Assembly (NCBI GenBank): GCA_024401275.1
Contig: JAKSLJ010000021.1
Span: 1 to 59,349 of the forward strand
DNA from: Bacteroidaceae bacterium
GTDB taxonomy: Bacteria; Bacteroidota; Bacteroidia; Bacteroidales; Bacteroidaceae
Direction of reading: 5' to 3'
DNA: 59,349 nucleotides
Shown: positions 1 to 7,886 of the stretch, piece by piece
How positions within the stretch are numbered: position 1 is the first letter of the stretch
Layout of the letters: each line of letters starts with the position of its first letter
Made by a program: the position numbers and the translations under genes
The notes under the pieces: model-generated
What the model was told of the DNA's origin: nothing
The model's database searches: none
What the model saw: only the letters and a program-made list of their open reading frames with translations

Positions 1-497
1 AGATTTCAAACAATCCTGAGGTTATCCGCCGACTCGGTATCATCGGTATCAACACTGCCATCGAGGTTGACATCTACGGTAACGCTAACTCTACTCACAT
101 CTGCGGTACAAAGATGATGAACGGTATCGGTGGTTCTGGCGACTTCGAGCGCAACGCATTCCTGTCTATCTTCACTTGTCCTTCTACAGCAAAGGGCGGC
201 ATGATCAGTTCTATCGTACCATTCGTGAGCCACCAGGATCACTCAGAGCACGACGTGAACATCATCGTGACAGAGCAGGGTATCGCAGACCTCCGCGGCA
301 AATCTCCTATCGAGCGTGCTCATGCAATCATTGAGAACTGTGCTCACCCAGACTACAAGCAGCTCCTTTGGGACTACCTCAAGATCTCGAAGATGGGTCA
401 GACTCACCACAACCTCAACGCAGCCCTCGCTATGCACGACACATTCCTCCGCAAGGGCGACATGCACCTCACAGATTTTGCTGAATATGTAAAATAA
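1..497 (+). CDS. Acetyl-CoA hydrolase/CoA-transferase family protein, C-terminal part
   Basis: The gene enters from the left edge (reading frame begins at base 3) and ends at TAA 495-497. About 164 residues are visible. They match the C-terminal domain of the acetyl-CoA hydrolase / succinyl-CoA:acetate CoA-transferase family: the stretches EVDIYGNANSTH, NGIGGSGDFERNA and NIIVTEQGIADLRG are typical of it. Members move CoA between acetate and another acyl-CoA or hydrolyse acetyl-CoA in the cytoplasm during acid-producing metabolism. The catalytic glutamate would lie upstream, outside the window, so activity and exact substrate cannot be judged. A REP-like hairpin follows at once. Confidence 0.85.
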   Translation, partial: ISNNPEVIRRLGIIGINTAIEVDIYGNANSTHICGTKMMNGIGGSGDFERNAFLSIFTCPSTAKGGMISSIVPFVSHQDHSEHDVNIIVTEQGIADLRGKSPIERAHAIIENCAHPDYKQLLWDYLKISKMGQTHHNLNAALAMHDTFLRKGDMHLTDFAEYVK

Positions 498-517
498 TCC
501 ACATCTCTTTCATACAA

Positions 518-557
518 GGCGTTGCGCCACAAACAAAACGCGGCGCAACGCCCCTAC
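518..557 (-). repeat. REP-like hairpin with GTAG foot (family A variant)
   Basis: On the minus strand GTAG is followed by one G and a perfect 11-bp stem (GGCGTTGCGCC at 552-542 pairing with 528-518) around a 13-nt loop. A GTAG tetranucleotide at the foot of a hairpin is the known layout of REP sequences served by RAYT transposases. It lies just after the CoA-transferase stop and could also act as a terminator, although no T-run follows. Confidence 0.6.
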
Positions 558-620
558 CCTATTTCTCTACATAGGACACAAACAACATCCTGAAAAACGC
601 TCATACAAAAAAACTAACCT

Positions 621-1697
621 ATGGAAAACGATGTTGTAATAATTGTACCTGCTTACAACCCTGAAATAGACTCAATGTTGGACTTTTTGGCAAATATGAA
701 GGGTACATTTGCCAATATTATTATCGTTAATGACGGCGGCGGAAAAGAACTCCATAGTTTTTTCCAAGGTCTCAAAGACGAAGGCTATGATGTAATTTCC
801 CACAGTGTCAGACTTGGCAAGGGACGCGCCTTGAAGAGTGCCATCAACCACGCCCTGGAGAATTATCCTGATGCCATTGGCGTTATAACCACCCACTGCA
901 ACGGAGTTTATTCTGTAAGAAACCTAAAGAGAGTGGCTGAAGAAATGAGGAAAGACCCGCACTCTCTCATCATTGGTTCGCGCAACTTTGACGAAAAAGA
1001 GATGTCGTGGATTAATAAAATTCACGCCAAACTGACGCGTTCCATCTTCTCCGCCTTCGTTGGAGTAAACATTTCCGACAGCCAGTCTGGACTGCGCGCG
1101 TTCGGAAGGAGCGTGATGATGGAAATGCTTCAGGTAAACGGTGAGAAATATGATTATGAAACAAACATGATAATCCACTGCAAGGAAGAGGGTATAAAGA
1201 TTGTAGAGACACCTATTACTACTATAGGTACTGTTAGCGAGGCGTTCAGGCACTACAACCCAATCGTGGATTCTATCGGTATCTATAAGATTTTCTTCAA
1301 ATTCATCGTAACGGCATTGAGTTCGTTCTTCATAGACATCAGTCTCTTTTCACTGCTGGTTCTTCTGCTGCCAAACATCAAGTGTGGTGTAATAACCAGA
1401 ATTGTGGTAGCAACGATTGTAGCGCGTATCATTTCCTCACTCTACAATTTCTTCGTCAACTCAAGAGTTGTATTCAAAAAGAAGGAAAGTACAAGCACTA
1501 TCATCAAGTATTATCTCCTCGTCGTTGTGCAAATGTTCGTGTCTGCCTTCGCCGTATCAAATATCTTCGATATGCTTGGAATAAATGCCACATTCCTGAA
1601 GCTGATGGTGGATACAGTAATTTTCTTGGTGAACTTCTACATCCAGCGCGAATGGATCTTCAGGAAGGATATTGCAGACAAAAATAAGGAAATCTAA
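621..1697 (+). CDS. GT2 family glycosyltransferase fused to GtrA-like membrane domain
   Basis: The protein has 358 residues. Residues 4-205 form a GT2 (dolichol-phosphate-sugar synthase-like) catalytic domain with AYNPE and VNDGG near the nucleotide-binding strands. Residues about 225-345 form a GtrA-like domain with four hydrophobic helices. Such fusions are thought to charge a polyprenyl-phosphate lipid with sugar and help flip it, feeding surface polysaccharide or protein glycosylation. The position that normally holds the metal-binding DxD reads TTHCNG at residues 90-95, so both acidic residues are replaced. The enzyme may use another metal-site arrangement or be inactive. It stands alone between the CoA-transferase and the NfeD gene. 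Confidence 0.82.
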   Translation: MENDVVIIVPAYNPEIDSMLDFLANMKGTFANIIIVNDGGGKELHSFFQGLKDEGYDVISHSVRLGKGRALKSAINHALENYPDAIGVITTHCNGVYSVRNLKRVAEEMRKDPHSLIIGSRNFDEKEMSWINKIHAKLTRSIFSAFVGVNISDSQSGLRAFGRSVMMEMLQVNGEKYDYETNMIIHCKEEGIKIVETPITTIGTVSEAFRHYNPIVDSIGIYKIFFKFIVTALSSFFIDISLFSLLVLLLPNIKCGVITRIVVATIVARIISSLYNFFVNSRVVFKKKESTSTIIKYYLLVVVQMFVSAFAVSNIFDMLGINATFLKLMVDTVIFLVNFYIQREWIFRKDIADKNKEI

Positions 1698-1825
1698 TAA
1701 GTTAAAGAGCATTTTAATTGCTTTTTTATAAAGCATACTTAGCAAAATTTCGAAAAAAAACTTAAAAACGAAGCTCTTTCGTCCGATTTTAATGAATTTA
1801 TATCAAACAATCTATAGGGCTTTAG

Positions 1826-1833
1826 TAAATTTG
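1826..1833 (+). promoter_or_regulatory. Probable -7 promoter box for nfeD-flotillin
   Basis: TAAATTTG matches the Bacteroidota -7 consensus TAnnTTTG. It lies about 80 bases before the NfeD start. No clear TTTG lies 19 bp upstream, so support is moderate. Confidence 0.45.
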
Positions 1834-1915
1834 CAATAAGGAAAGGCTAAAGGCAGAATGCTGAATAACCGATAAAAGCAAAAACATAAACCAAAAACAA
1901 ATTGTAAATTTCACT

Positions 1916-2497
1916 ATGGATTGGTTCAACGAATTAGACATTTGGATGAAAGTGTTCTGGAGCTGCGCTATGGTCGGTTCCGTGTTTTTCATACTGCAGA
2001 CAGCACTGACGCTTTTCGGATTCGACGGAGACATTGAGGTGGACACGGACTTCGACGCCGATGTTGACGGTGCAGGACACAGCACTTTCTCTTCCGACCT
2101 AGCCGATATGTTCACGATTCGCAACTTTGTAAACTTCTTCCTCGGCTTCGGATGGACTGGTGTTTGCCTGGCAGATGCTATAAGCAACAGGGTGCTGCTT
2201 ACCATTGTGGCTGTAGTTGTAGGCTTAGCCTTCGTGCTGCTCTTTGTATTCGTCTACAAGAAGCTCCTCGGCCTTGAGCATAACGGTGCCATCGACACGG
2301 AGAAAGATGTTGTTGGCAAGAAGGCAAGCGTATATCTTCGCATACCTGCTGGCGGCGAGGGAAAGATACAACTCTCTATCAAGGGCGCAGTCTTCGAGTT
2401 CAATGCAGTAGCAGAAGATACGGAGACAGAAATCCCTACAGGTGCTAATGTGGAGATTGTCAGCAAGAAGGCTGACGGACTGTATGTCGTAAAATAA
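1916..2497 (+). CDS. NfeD-like membrane protein
   Basis: The protein has 193 residues: a membrane helix near 12-34, two more near 68-118, and a beta-rich C-terminal domain (about 125-193) of the NfeD OB-fold type. Between the first helices is an acidic stretch (GDIEVDTDFDADVDG). NfeD-like proteins work with flotillins in membrane microdomains, and the next gene, 48 bases downstream, is a flotillin, so the two are likely co-transcribed. The exact role is not known. The assignment rests on topology, the C-terminal domain and this neighbour. Confidence 0.78.
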   Translation: MDWFNELDIWMKVFWSCAMVGSVFFILQTALTLFGFDGDIEVDTDFDADVDGAGHSTFSSDLADMFTIRNFVNFFLGFGWTGVCLADAISNRVLLTIVAVVVGLAFVLLFVFVYKKLLGLEHNGAIDTEKDVVGKKASVYLRIPAGGEGKIQLSIKGAVFEFNAVAEDTETEIPTGANVEIVSKKADGLYVVK

Positions 2498-2545
2498 GAA
2501 AGTAAATCATAAAATCGTCAAATCATCAAATCAACAAATGATACT

Positions 2546-3916
2546 ATGGACATGTTAATTCCTATCTTCGGTGTAGTATTGTTCGTACTCGTCGTAACGA
2601 TACTCAAGCGTTATCGCCGTTGCCCATCAGACAAGATTCTGGTTGTTTACGGTAGTCGTTCCTCTGGCGGAAGTGCTCGCTGCGTACATGGCGGCGGTAC
2701 CTTCGTATGGCCTATCATCGAGGACTATGCTTACCTCTCGCTCACTCCGCTGAGCATTGATGCAAACCTCACCAACGCACTCTCTCGTCAGAACATCCGC
2801 GTTGACGTGCCTTGCCGCTTCACTGTCGGCGTAAGCACAGAGCCAGACCTCATGAATGCCGCTGCTGAGCGACTCCTCGGTCAGAGCCCAGCACAGATTC
2901 AGGACCTCGCCCGCGATATTCTCTTTGGTCAGCTCCGTCTCGTTATCGCGACAATGAGTATTGAGGAGTTGAACTCCGACCGCGATAAGTTCCTCGACGC
3001 TATCAGCAAGAACGTTGAGGTAGAGCTCCGCAAGATCGGTCTCCGACTCATCAACGTAAACGTTACCGACATCAAGGACGAGTCTGGATATATCGAGGCT
3101 CTCGGGCAGGAAGCTGCTGCAAAGGCTATCAACGAGGCAAAGGTTCGCGTAGCAGAGCAGGAGAAGATTGGTGAAATCGGTAAGGCAGAGGCTATGCGCG
3201 AAACTCGTATCCGTACTTCCGAAGCTAACGCTATGGCTGTACAGGGCGAGAACGAGGCTAAGATTCAGATTGCCAACTCAGAGGCTAACCGTCGTGAGCG
3301 TGAGGCAGAGGCTAACCGCAAGGCTATTGCCAGTGAGAAGGTTCAGGCAGCAAAGGCTCTCCAGGAGGCTTACCTCGCTGAGAAGGAGGCTGAGGAAAGT
3401 CGTGCTGAGCGTGAAAGTGCTACACAGAAGGCTAACGTCCTCGTTGCTCAGGAGATCGAGAAGAAGCGTCTCATCATCGAGGCTGAGGCTGAGGCTGAGC
3501 GTGTTCGCGTAAATGCTAAGGGTGAGGCTGACGCCATCTTCGCTAAGATGGAGGCTGAGGCAAAGGGTCTCTTCCAGCTCCTCGCAAAGCAGGCTGAAGG
3601 TTACGACAAGATGGTTGAAGCTGCCGGTGGCGACGCTACCAAGGCTTACATGCTTCTCCTCCTCGAGAAACTCCCAGACCTTGTCAAGACTCAGGTTGAG
3701 GCAGTCAAGGGCATCAACATCGACCACGTCACTGTTTGGGACGGCGGCAACACAGCCGACGGCAAAGGCAGCACAGCAAACTTCGTAAGCGGACTCATGA
3801 AGAGCGTGCCACCGCTCAACGAGCTCTTCGACATGGCAGGTCTCAATCTCCCTGAGTATCTTGCCAAGAAGAAAGATGCTCCAGAGCCTCCAGTGGCAGA
3901 TGCAGAAGAAGTTTAA
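2546..3916 (+). CDS. Flotillin-like SPFH-domain protein
   Basis: The protein has 456 residues: one N-terminal membrane helix (3-22), an SPFH/Band-7 domain (about 25-200), then a long Ala/Glu-rich coiled coil (about 185-345) with repeated EAEA and AEAERVR patterns, and a Pro-rich acidic tail. This is the layout of the FloT/YqiK flotillins, which oligomerise at the inner face of the membrane and organise membrane domains. Two start codons lie close together (residues 1 and 3). The first was kept because it preserves the usual N-terminus. It pairs with the NfeD gene just upstream. Confidence 0.9.
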   Translation: MDMLIPIFGVVLFVLVVTILKRYRRCPSDKILVVYGSRSSGGSARCVHGGGTFVWPIIEDYAYLSLTPLSIDANLTNALSRQNIRVDVPCRFTVGVSTEPDLMNAAAERLLGQSPAQIQDLARDILFGQLRLVIATMSIEELNSDRDKFLDAISKNVEVELRKIGLRLINVNVTDIKDESGYIEALGQEAAAKAINEAKVRVAEQEKIGEIGKAEAMRETRIRTSEANAMAVQGENEAKIQIANSEANRREREAEANRKAIASEKVQAAKALQEAYLAEKEAEESRAERESATQKANVLVAQEIEKKRLIIEAEAEAERVRVNAKGEADAIFAKMEAEAKGLFQLLAKQAEGYDKMVEAAGGDATKAYMLLLLEKLPDLVKTQVEAVKGINIDHVTVWDGGNTADGKGSTANFVSGLMKSVPPLNELFDMAGLNLPEYLAKKKDAPEPPVADAEEV

Positions 3917-3958
3917 GTAGAAAGGCTTATTATTAGGTAGTCAAATACGTGTTGGCCA

Positions 3959-4040
3959 CAAGATGTAGGGCGAAGTTTACTGAGCCGTATGCGAGAATAA
4001 AACCTTAATCGCGGCTCAGTAAACTTCGCCCTACATCTTG
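3959..4040. repeat. Family A palindromic repeat, copy 1
   Basis: A perfect 29-bp inverted repeat (3959-3987 with 4012-4040) surrounds a 24-nt loop. The arm contains GTAGGGCGAAGTTTAC and TGAGCCG. The loop (GCGAGAATAAAACC then TTAATCG) resembles the loop of the copy at 13669, so the copies are homologous throughout and not merely similar in the stems. It may also terminate the flotillin transcript. Confidence 0.9.
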
Positions 4041-4052
4041 GGAAAAGAAAAT

Positions 4053-4135
4053 CTCCCACCTAGGGAGACGAGTCATTTTCTTATAAGAAAACAAAAAAAT
4101 TCTAATAAGAAAAAACATTTTTTCTTATAAGAAAA
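4053..4135. repeat. Family E repeat: CTCCC hairpin plus three 22-bp palindromic units
   Basis: A short CTCCC/GGGAG hairpin (4053-4067) is followed by three units starting at 4076, 4098 and 4120, exactly 22 bp apart. Units one and three contain the 16-bp perfect palindrome TTTTCTTATAAGAAAA; the middle one is degenerate. A second locus at 19421-19526 has the same design. The rest of the 319-base gap, to 4235, holds two direct copies of AAGGCCAAAGAAGAC and no gene. Confidence 0.7.
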
Positions 4136-4235
4136 CGCAACACAATCCTTGGGAATACTATAAAGAAGGCCAAAGAAGACAACTAAAAAGGCCAAAGAAG
4201 ACCGTAAAAAAGACCGAGGAAGAAGATGAAAAGCA

Positions 4236-4802
4236 CTACTGATACCTGCAAACGGTGCAGATAAACGCAGGTGATTCCTCTATGTCAAAGGCGACATCCG
4301 TGCGAGAGAGAGCTTTCTTCAGGTCATCGCGAATGCCCTCGCCAGTAAGTTTCAGAAGAGCTTCCTTCTTTGTCCAATACCGTATAAACTCACGGTCGGG
4401 ACTGTCTGAAGCCTCAACATTCCGCAATTCCTCATCATTCAAAACATGACGGGCTAGCGACTCTTTATAGCGACCTACACGCTCAACATCAACGCCAACA
4501 GGCTCATCGCCAATAACACATACAACAGCCTCCTTACAATGACTAAGGTTAAAATGGATGTGCGGATAGTCCGTCAGTATGGGTTTGCCGTCAGGTTGCT
4601 CGAAAAGTCGCGGGTTCCCGTCTATGCCATACAACTCTCTCAGTCCACGCTTCAGCAGCAGATAGGCAAGCACACACTCGCGCTGCCCCTGCTCAAAACG
4701 GAACTTCAAAGCCTTCTCCCTTCGCTCAGGCGAAATCTGTTCAAGTGCCTCAACAAGCGAGAAGCTTTTTATTTCAGTGGAAATGTATAGTTTGTAAGAC
4801 AT
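4236..4802 (-). CDS. 4'-phosphopantetheinyl transferase (Sfp-like)
   Basis: The 188-residue protein carries the family's diagnostic motifs: NLSHC (85-89), GVDVE (103-107, with the metal-binding Asp105 and Glu107) and WTKKEALLK (143-151). These enzymes transfer the phosphopantetheine arm of CoA to a serine of acyl or peptidyl carrier proteins in the cytoplasm. The length is slightly short for Sfp but normal for bacterial family members. Whether it serves the fatty-acid carrier or a secondary-metabolism carrier cannot be told from this window; no carrier-protein gene lies nearby. Confidence 0.9.
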   Translation of the reverse strand: MSYKLYISTEIKSFSLVEALEQISPERREKALKFRFEQGQRECVLAYLLLKRGLRELYGIDGNPRLFEQPDGKPILTDYPHIHFNLSHCKEAVVCVIGDEPVGVDVERVGRYKESLARHVLNDEELRNVEASDSPDREFIRYWTKKEALLKLTGEGIRDDLKKALSRTDVAFDIEESPAFICTVCRYQ

Positions 4803-4846
4803 TTAATATAGCAGAAATCACTTACAAATAAGCATACGGAAAAGCG

Positions 4847-6262
4847 TTAATTCACAACAGTAAGACACTTACGACCGCTGAAGTCCAGGTCATGATGCTT
4901 TTCCATATAGTTCGTCAGAATGTCTGAGTTTGTCTTGCCATGGTCAAGTCCGTTGTCCAAACCGAGCATCGGACAAACAGATCCCATGAAAGAGTTCACA
5001 GCCACGGTGTAAGTCTTGTCCATATTAAACTTGCTGCCGTCCTCGTTCTTGATGGTCACTCTGTTCGCGTCACCCTTTTTCTTGCCGTAAGTGTAGGTGT
5101 ATTTTATGCCGCTACAGAATACCGGCTTATGGTCTATGTCGGGATATGCCACAAGAAGTTCTTCGAGCTGACGACCGGTAAGCTGGAAAGTATAGATGAT
5201 GTTTCCGAACGGATCAAGTTCAAGAATCTTTGCGACATCAATGTTTCCCGCATCGATAGAGTTGATGCGTATGCCGCCCTGATTCTGCAATGCAATGTCG
5301 GCACCTGTGTATTCGCGGACAGCCTCTGTCATCATCACGCCTATCTCCTCAGCAGACGCAAACGGTTTTACTGCACGAGCCACAACGCGCTTCAGTTCTG
5401 GAGCATTTGCGTATTTATCGTAAAGTGCCTGAGCTTTGTCAGAAACTCCCCCAGCAGACTTAACGAGTATTGGTCGGCATGTAGTCTCAACCACCTTTCC
5501 GCCTACCACCTTTATGTCTATCTCGTTAAGATACTTCGTATAGCATTCAGCCTGAGAAATGAATACGCCATTATGTTTCTCGCCCGGAATAAGGTCATGG
5601 GAATGTCCGCCGATAATGAGGTCAAGCTCCGGATGATTCTCTGCAAGAACCTTATCGTCGGTATAGCCAAGATGACTGAGTGCGATATAGACGTCGCACT
5701 TATCGCGCAACCAAGCATAACGCTGCATTTCCTCTTCAAAATGGGTGAAGCGGATGCCCTCCACATTGGCAGGAAGACAGGCTGGATGACCGGTACTGTT
5801 AAGCTGAATAAGTCCTATGACTCCGATGTTCAGTCCCTTATGCTCAAACAGGCGATAAGGATAGGTGTGGATGCGGAGCGTGTCGTGCGGATAAGCATTG
5901 GCAACGACATAAGGGAAATTGCTCTTGTTGATGGTATTGGCAAAGGCAGACTGACCGCCATCGCACTCATGGTTTCCCATTGTTGACATGTTGAAACCCA
6001 GCAGATTCATCATTTCAATGCCCGGAAGATTCGTTTCCTTGTAGTTATCGTTTACTGGATTACCAGTTCGGTTATCGCCAGCCGAAAACAAAAGGACATC
6101 AGGATGCTTGCTGCGAATGCTGTCCACAAGATAGGCGAGCTTCGGAAAGTGCTCTATATGCGAGTGGAAATCATTTATGGCAAGAATCTTTACATCTGCA
6201 TCTTGAGCAGAAAGACTCAAGGAAGCTAAAAGCGAAAAAATAAAGAGTATCGTCTTTTTCAT
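4847..6262 (-). CDS. Secreted 5'-nucleotidase / UshA-type metallophosphoesterase
   Basis: The protein has 471 residues. A signal peptide (1-20, cleavage near SLSAQ) is followed by a metallophosphatase domain with NDFHSH (30-35), GDNR (62-65), GNHECD (96-101) and GGHSHD, which together form the two-metal site. Residues about 290-455 form the 5'-nucleotidase C-terminal domain (IALQNQGGIR, YTVAVNSF). Such enzymes hydrolyse external nucleotides or related phosphoesters in the periplasm. It is transcribed away from the trp operon, and its 5' end faces a 375-base gap that belongs mainly to the trp control region. Confidence 0.92.
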   Translation of the reverse strand: MKKTILFIFSLLASLSLSAQDADVKILAINDFHSHIEHFPKLAYLVDSIRSKHPDVLLFSAGDNRTGNPVNDNYKETNLPGIEMMNLLGFNMSTMGNHECDGGQSAFANTINKSNFPYVVANAYPHDTLRIHTYPYRLFEHKGLNIGVIGLIQLNSTGHPACLPANVEGIRFTHFEEEMQRYAWLRDKCDVYIALSHLGYTDDKVLAENHPELDLIIGGHSHDLIPGEKHNGVFISQAECYTKYLNEIDIKVVGGKVVETTCRPILVKSAGGVSDKAQALYDKYANAPELKRVVARAVKPFASAEEIGVMMTEAVREYTGADIALQNQGGIRINSIDAGNIDVAKILELDPFGNIIYTFQLTGRQLEELLVAYPDIDHKPVFCSGIKYTYTYGKKKGDANRVTIKNEDGSKFNMDKTYTVAVNSFMGSVCPMLGLDNGLDHGKTNSDILTNYMEKHHDLDFSGRKCLTVVN

Positions 6263-6538
6263 ATATCCTTCCTTTGCAACAAACTAATTGAGACTGTATG
6301 CAATGCTCTGGTTATTCGTCTTGATGAAACGGATGGAATGAGCAAATTCACGAAGAAACGACAATGTGTTTTCTGAAGGATACTGGTTTGTTAATGGAGT
6401 AGAATTTGGCATAGGCAATTTGGTTTTGGTTAGTAATCCGTACCAGCAATTCTGTGCTTTGTATTGAGGTACTTGGTGTTAATAAAACGGATTTATGCAA
6501 AGAATATTTTAATTTTTTGAAAAAAAAAGCTAAAAATA

Positions 6539-6569
6539 TTTGTAGGTTCACAAAAGATTTATACCTTTG
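6539..6569 (+). promoter_or_regulatory. trp operon promoter
   Basis: TTTG at 6539-6542 and TACCTTTG at 6562-6569 are 19 bp apart, the classical -33/-7 arrangement of the Bacteroidota primary sigma factor. The trp leader peptide starts about 68 bases after the -7 box. Upstream, from 6263 to 6538, nothing else is recognisable. Confidence 0.8.
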
Positions 6570-6637
6570 CAGCGTCTTTAGGCTCAGTAAATGCTTACAA
6601 AAAGCAACCAAAAGCCCCAATTTAATAACATTTTGAT

Positions 6638-6697
6638 ATGAAAACTTCTAATTATATTGCATGGTGGTGGCGTAGCTCAGGATTGAAAAAGTCGTGA
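6638..6697 (+). CDS. trpL: trp operon leader peptide
   Basis: A 19-codon reading frame encodes MKTSNYIAWWWRSSGLKKS, with three consecutive Trp codons at residues 9-11. It lies between the promoter and a strong intrinsic terminator (6743-6778) upstream of trpD. This is the standard plan of translation-coupled attenuation: ribosomes stalled at UGG codons when charged Trp-tRNA is scarce prevent terminator formation. The reading is direct from the sequence; the pairing partners of the antiterminator were not worked out. Confidence 0.93.
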   Translation: MKTSNYIAWWWRSSGLKKS

Positions 6698-6742
6698 GAA
6701 GCTTCCCCCTATGCCTAATATAATTAAATAAAAGGAATAAAG

Positions 6743-6778
6743 AAAAGGGTCTGTTGCTTATCGCGACAGACCCTTTTT
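6743..6778 (+). terminator. trp attenuator terminator
   Basis: A 15-bp stem (AAAAGGGTCTGT at 6743-6754 with ACAGACCCTTTT at 6766-6777, plus three inner pairs) closes a 5-nt loop and runs into five Ts. It stands 45 bases after the leader-peptide stop and 53 before trpD. Confidence 0.92.
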
Positions 6779-6830
6779 CAAATTACAAGACCAACCCAAA
6801 AATCATACATCATACCTCAAATAATCAAAA

Positions 6831-7826
6831 ATGAAACAATATCTTGACAAAGTGCTCGCAGGAGAACCTCTCCGCCGTGAAGAGACAAAAGACATTCTCG
6901 TAAACATCTACGAGCAGAAGTACAACGATGTGCAGATTGCAGCCATGCTTGCCATGCTTCAGATGCGCGGCGTTACCGTTGACGAACTCCTCGGTTTCCG
7001 TGATGGTATCCTTGAGACTGGCGTTCCAGCCCTTCTCGATGCCGAGCGTTATGTGGACATCGTGGGTACTGGCGGCGACCAGAAGAACACTTTCAACATC
7101 TCTACCTGCTCTTGCTTCGTCGTTGCCGGTGCCGGCTATAAGGTGGCAAAGCACGGTAATGTTGCTGCCACTTCCACTTCGGGTGCGTCTGACGTTATCC
7201 GCATGCACGGCGTGCAGTTCACGAACGACCTTGACCAGCTCAACCGTTCCATCAACGAGGCTGGCGTTGTCTATCTCCACGCTCCGCTCTTTGCCAAGGC
7301 TATGAAGTTCGTTGCTCCTATCCGCAAGCAGATTGCCTTCCCTACCCTCTTCAACCTTCTCGGCCCTATGGTAAACCCATCGCAGCCGGCATGCCAGGTT
7401 CTCGGTGTGGCAAATCTCGACCAGATGCGTCTCTACACAAATGTCTGCCGCCGACTCGGTCTCGACTTCGGTATCGTAAACTCTATCGACGGCTATGACG
7501 AGATCTCTCTCACTGGCGACTTCAAGGTGTCAACAAACAAAATCGAACAAATCTTCAATGCGGCCGATTTCGGTCTTCCATTCACTAAGGAAGAAGAACT
7601 CTACGGCGGCAATACTCAGGAAGAGGCGATGAAGATCTTCGACAATGTCCTTGACGACTGCGCTACAGAGTCTCAGAAGAACGTTGTGATGATGAACTCA
7701 GCCCTGGCAATCACTGTTGTTGACCAGTCAAAGTCGCTTGAAGAAGCCCTCGATATGGCAAAAGAGTCTATTGAAAGCGGCAAGGCTAAGCAGGCTCTCA
7801 AGAAGTTTGTGGAAATAAACAGCTAA
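6831..7826 (+). CDS. trpD: Anthranilate phosphoribosyltransferase
   Basis: The 331-residue protein transfers phosphoribose from PRPP to anthranilate, the second step from chorismate towards tryptophan. The glycine-rich PRPP loop GTGGD is at residues 79-83, followed by the usual NIST segment, and KHGN is at 107-110. Length and domain layout (N-terminal helical, C-terminal alpha/beta) are normal. It is the first structural gene after the attenuator, so here the operon starts with trpD and not with trpB or trpE. Confidence 0.96.
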   Translation: MKQYLDKVLAGEPLRREETKDILVNIYEQKYNDVQIAAMLAMLQMRGVTVDELLGFRDGILETGVPALLDAERYVDIVGTGGDQKNTFNISTCSCFVVAGAGYKVAKHGNVAATSTSGASDVIRMHGVQFTNDLDQLNRSINEAGVVYLHAPLFAKAMKFVAPIRKQIAFPTLFNLLGPMVNPSQPACQVLGVANLDQMRLYTNVCRRLGLDFGIVNSIDGYDEISLTGDFKVSTNKIEQIFNAADFGLPFTKEEELYGGNTQEEAMKIFDNVLDDCATESQKNVVMMNSALAITVVDQSKSLEEALDMAKESIESGKAKQALKKFVEINS

Positions 7827-7852
7827 AAAACAAAAAACAAAAAGCCCCCGTT

Positions 7853-7872
7853 CCCGAGGCGTTTGCCTCGGG
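7853..7872 (+). other. Hairpin just before the trpC start
   Basis: CCCGAGGC (7853-7860) pairs with GCCTCGGG (7865-7872) around the tetraloop GTTT, ending 14 bases before the trpC ATG. It could modulate trpC translation or be a worn repeat. Confidence 0.5.
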
Positions 7873-7886
7873 CTCCCAGCAACTCT

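Noticed and set aside
4940-5986. 348-codon plus-strand frame opposite the 5'-nucleotidase
   Set aside because: It is antisense to a gene with full catalytic motifs, has no promoter or family features, and is a by-product of codon bias.
7863-7886. TTG start eight codons upstream for trpC
   Set aside because: It lies inside a hairpin, and the ATG at 7887 gives the normal TrpC N-terminus.
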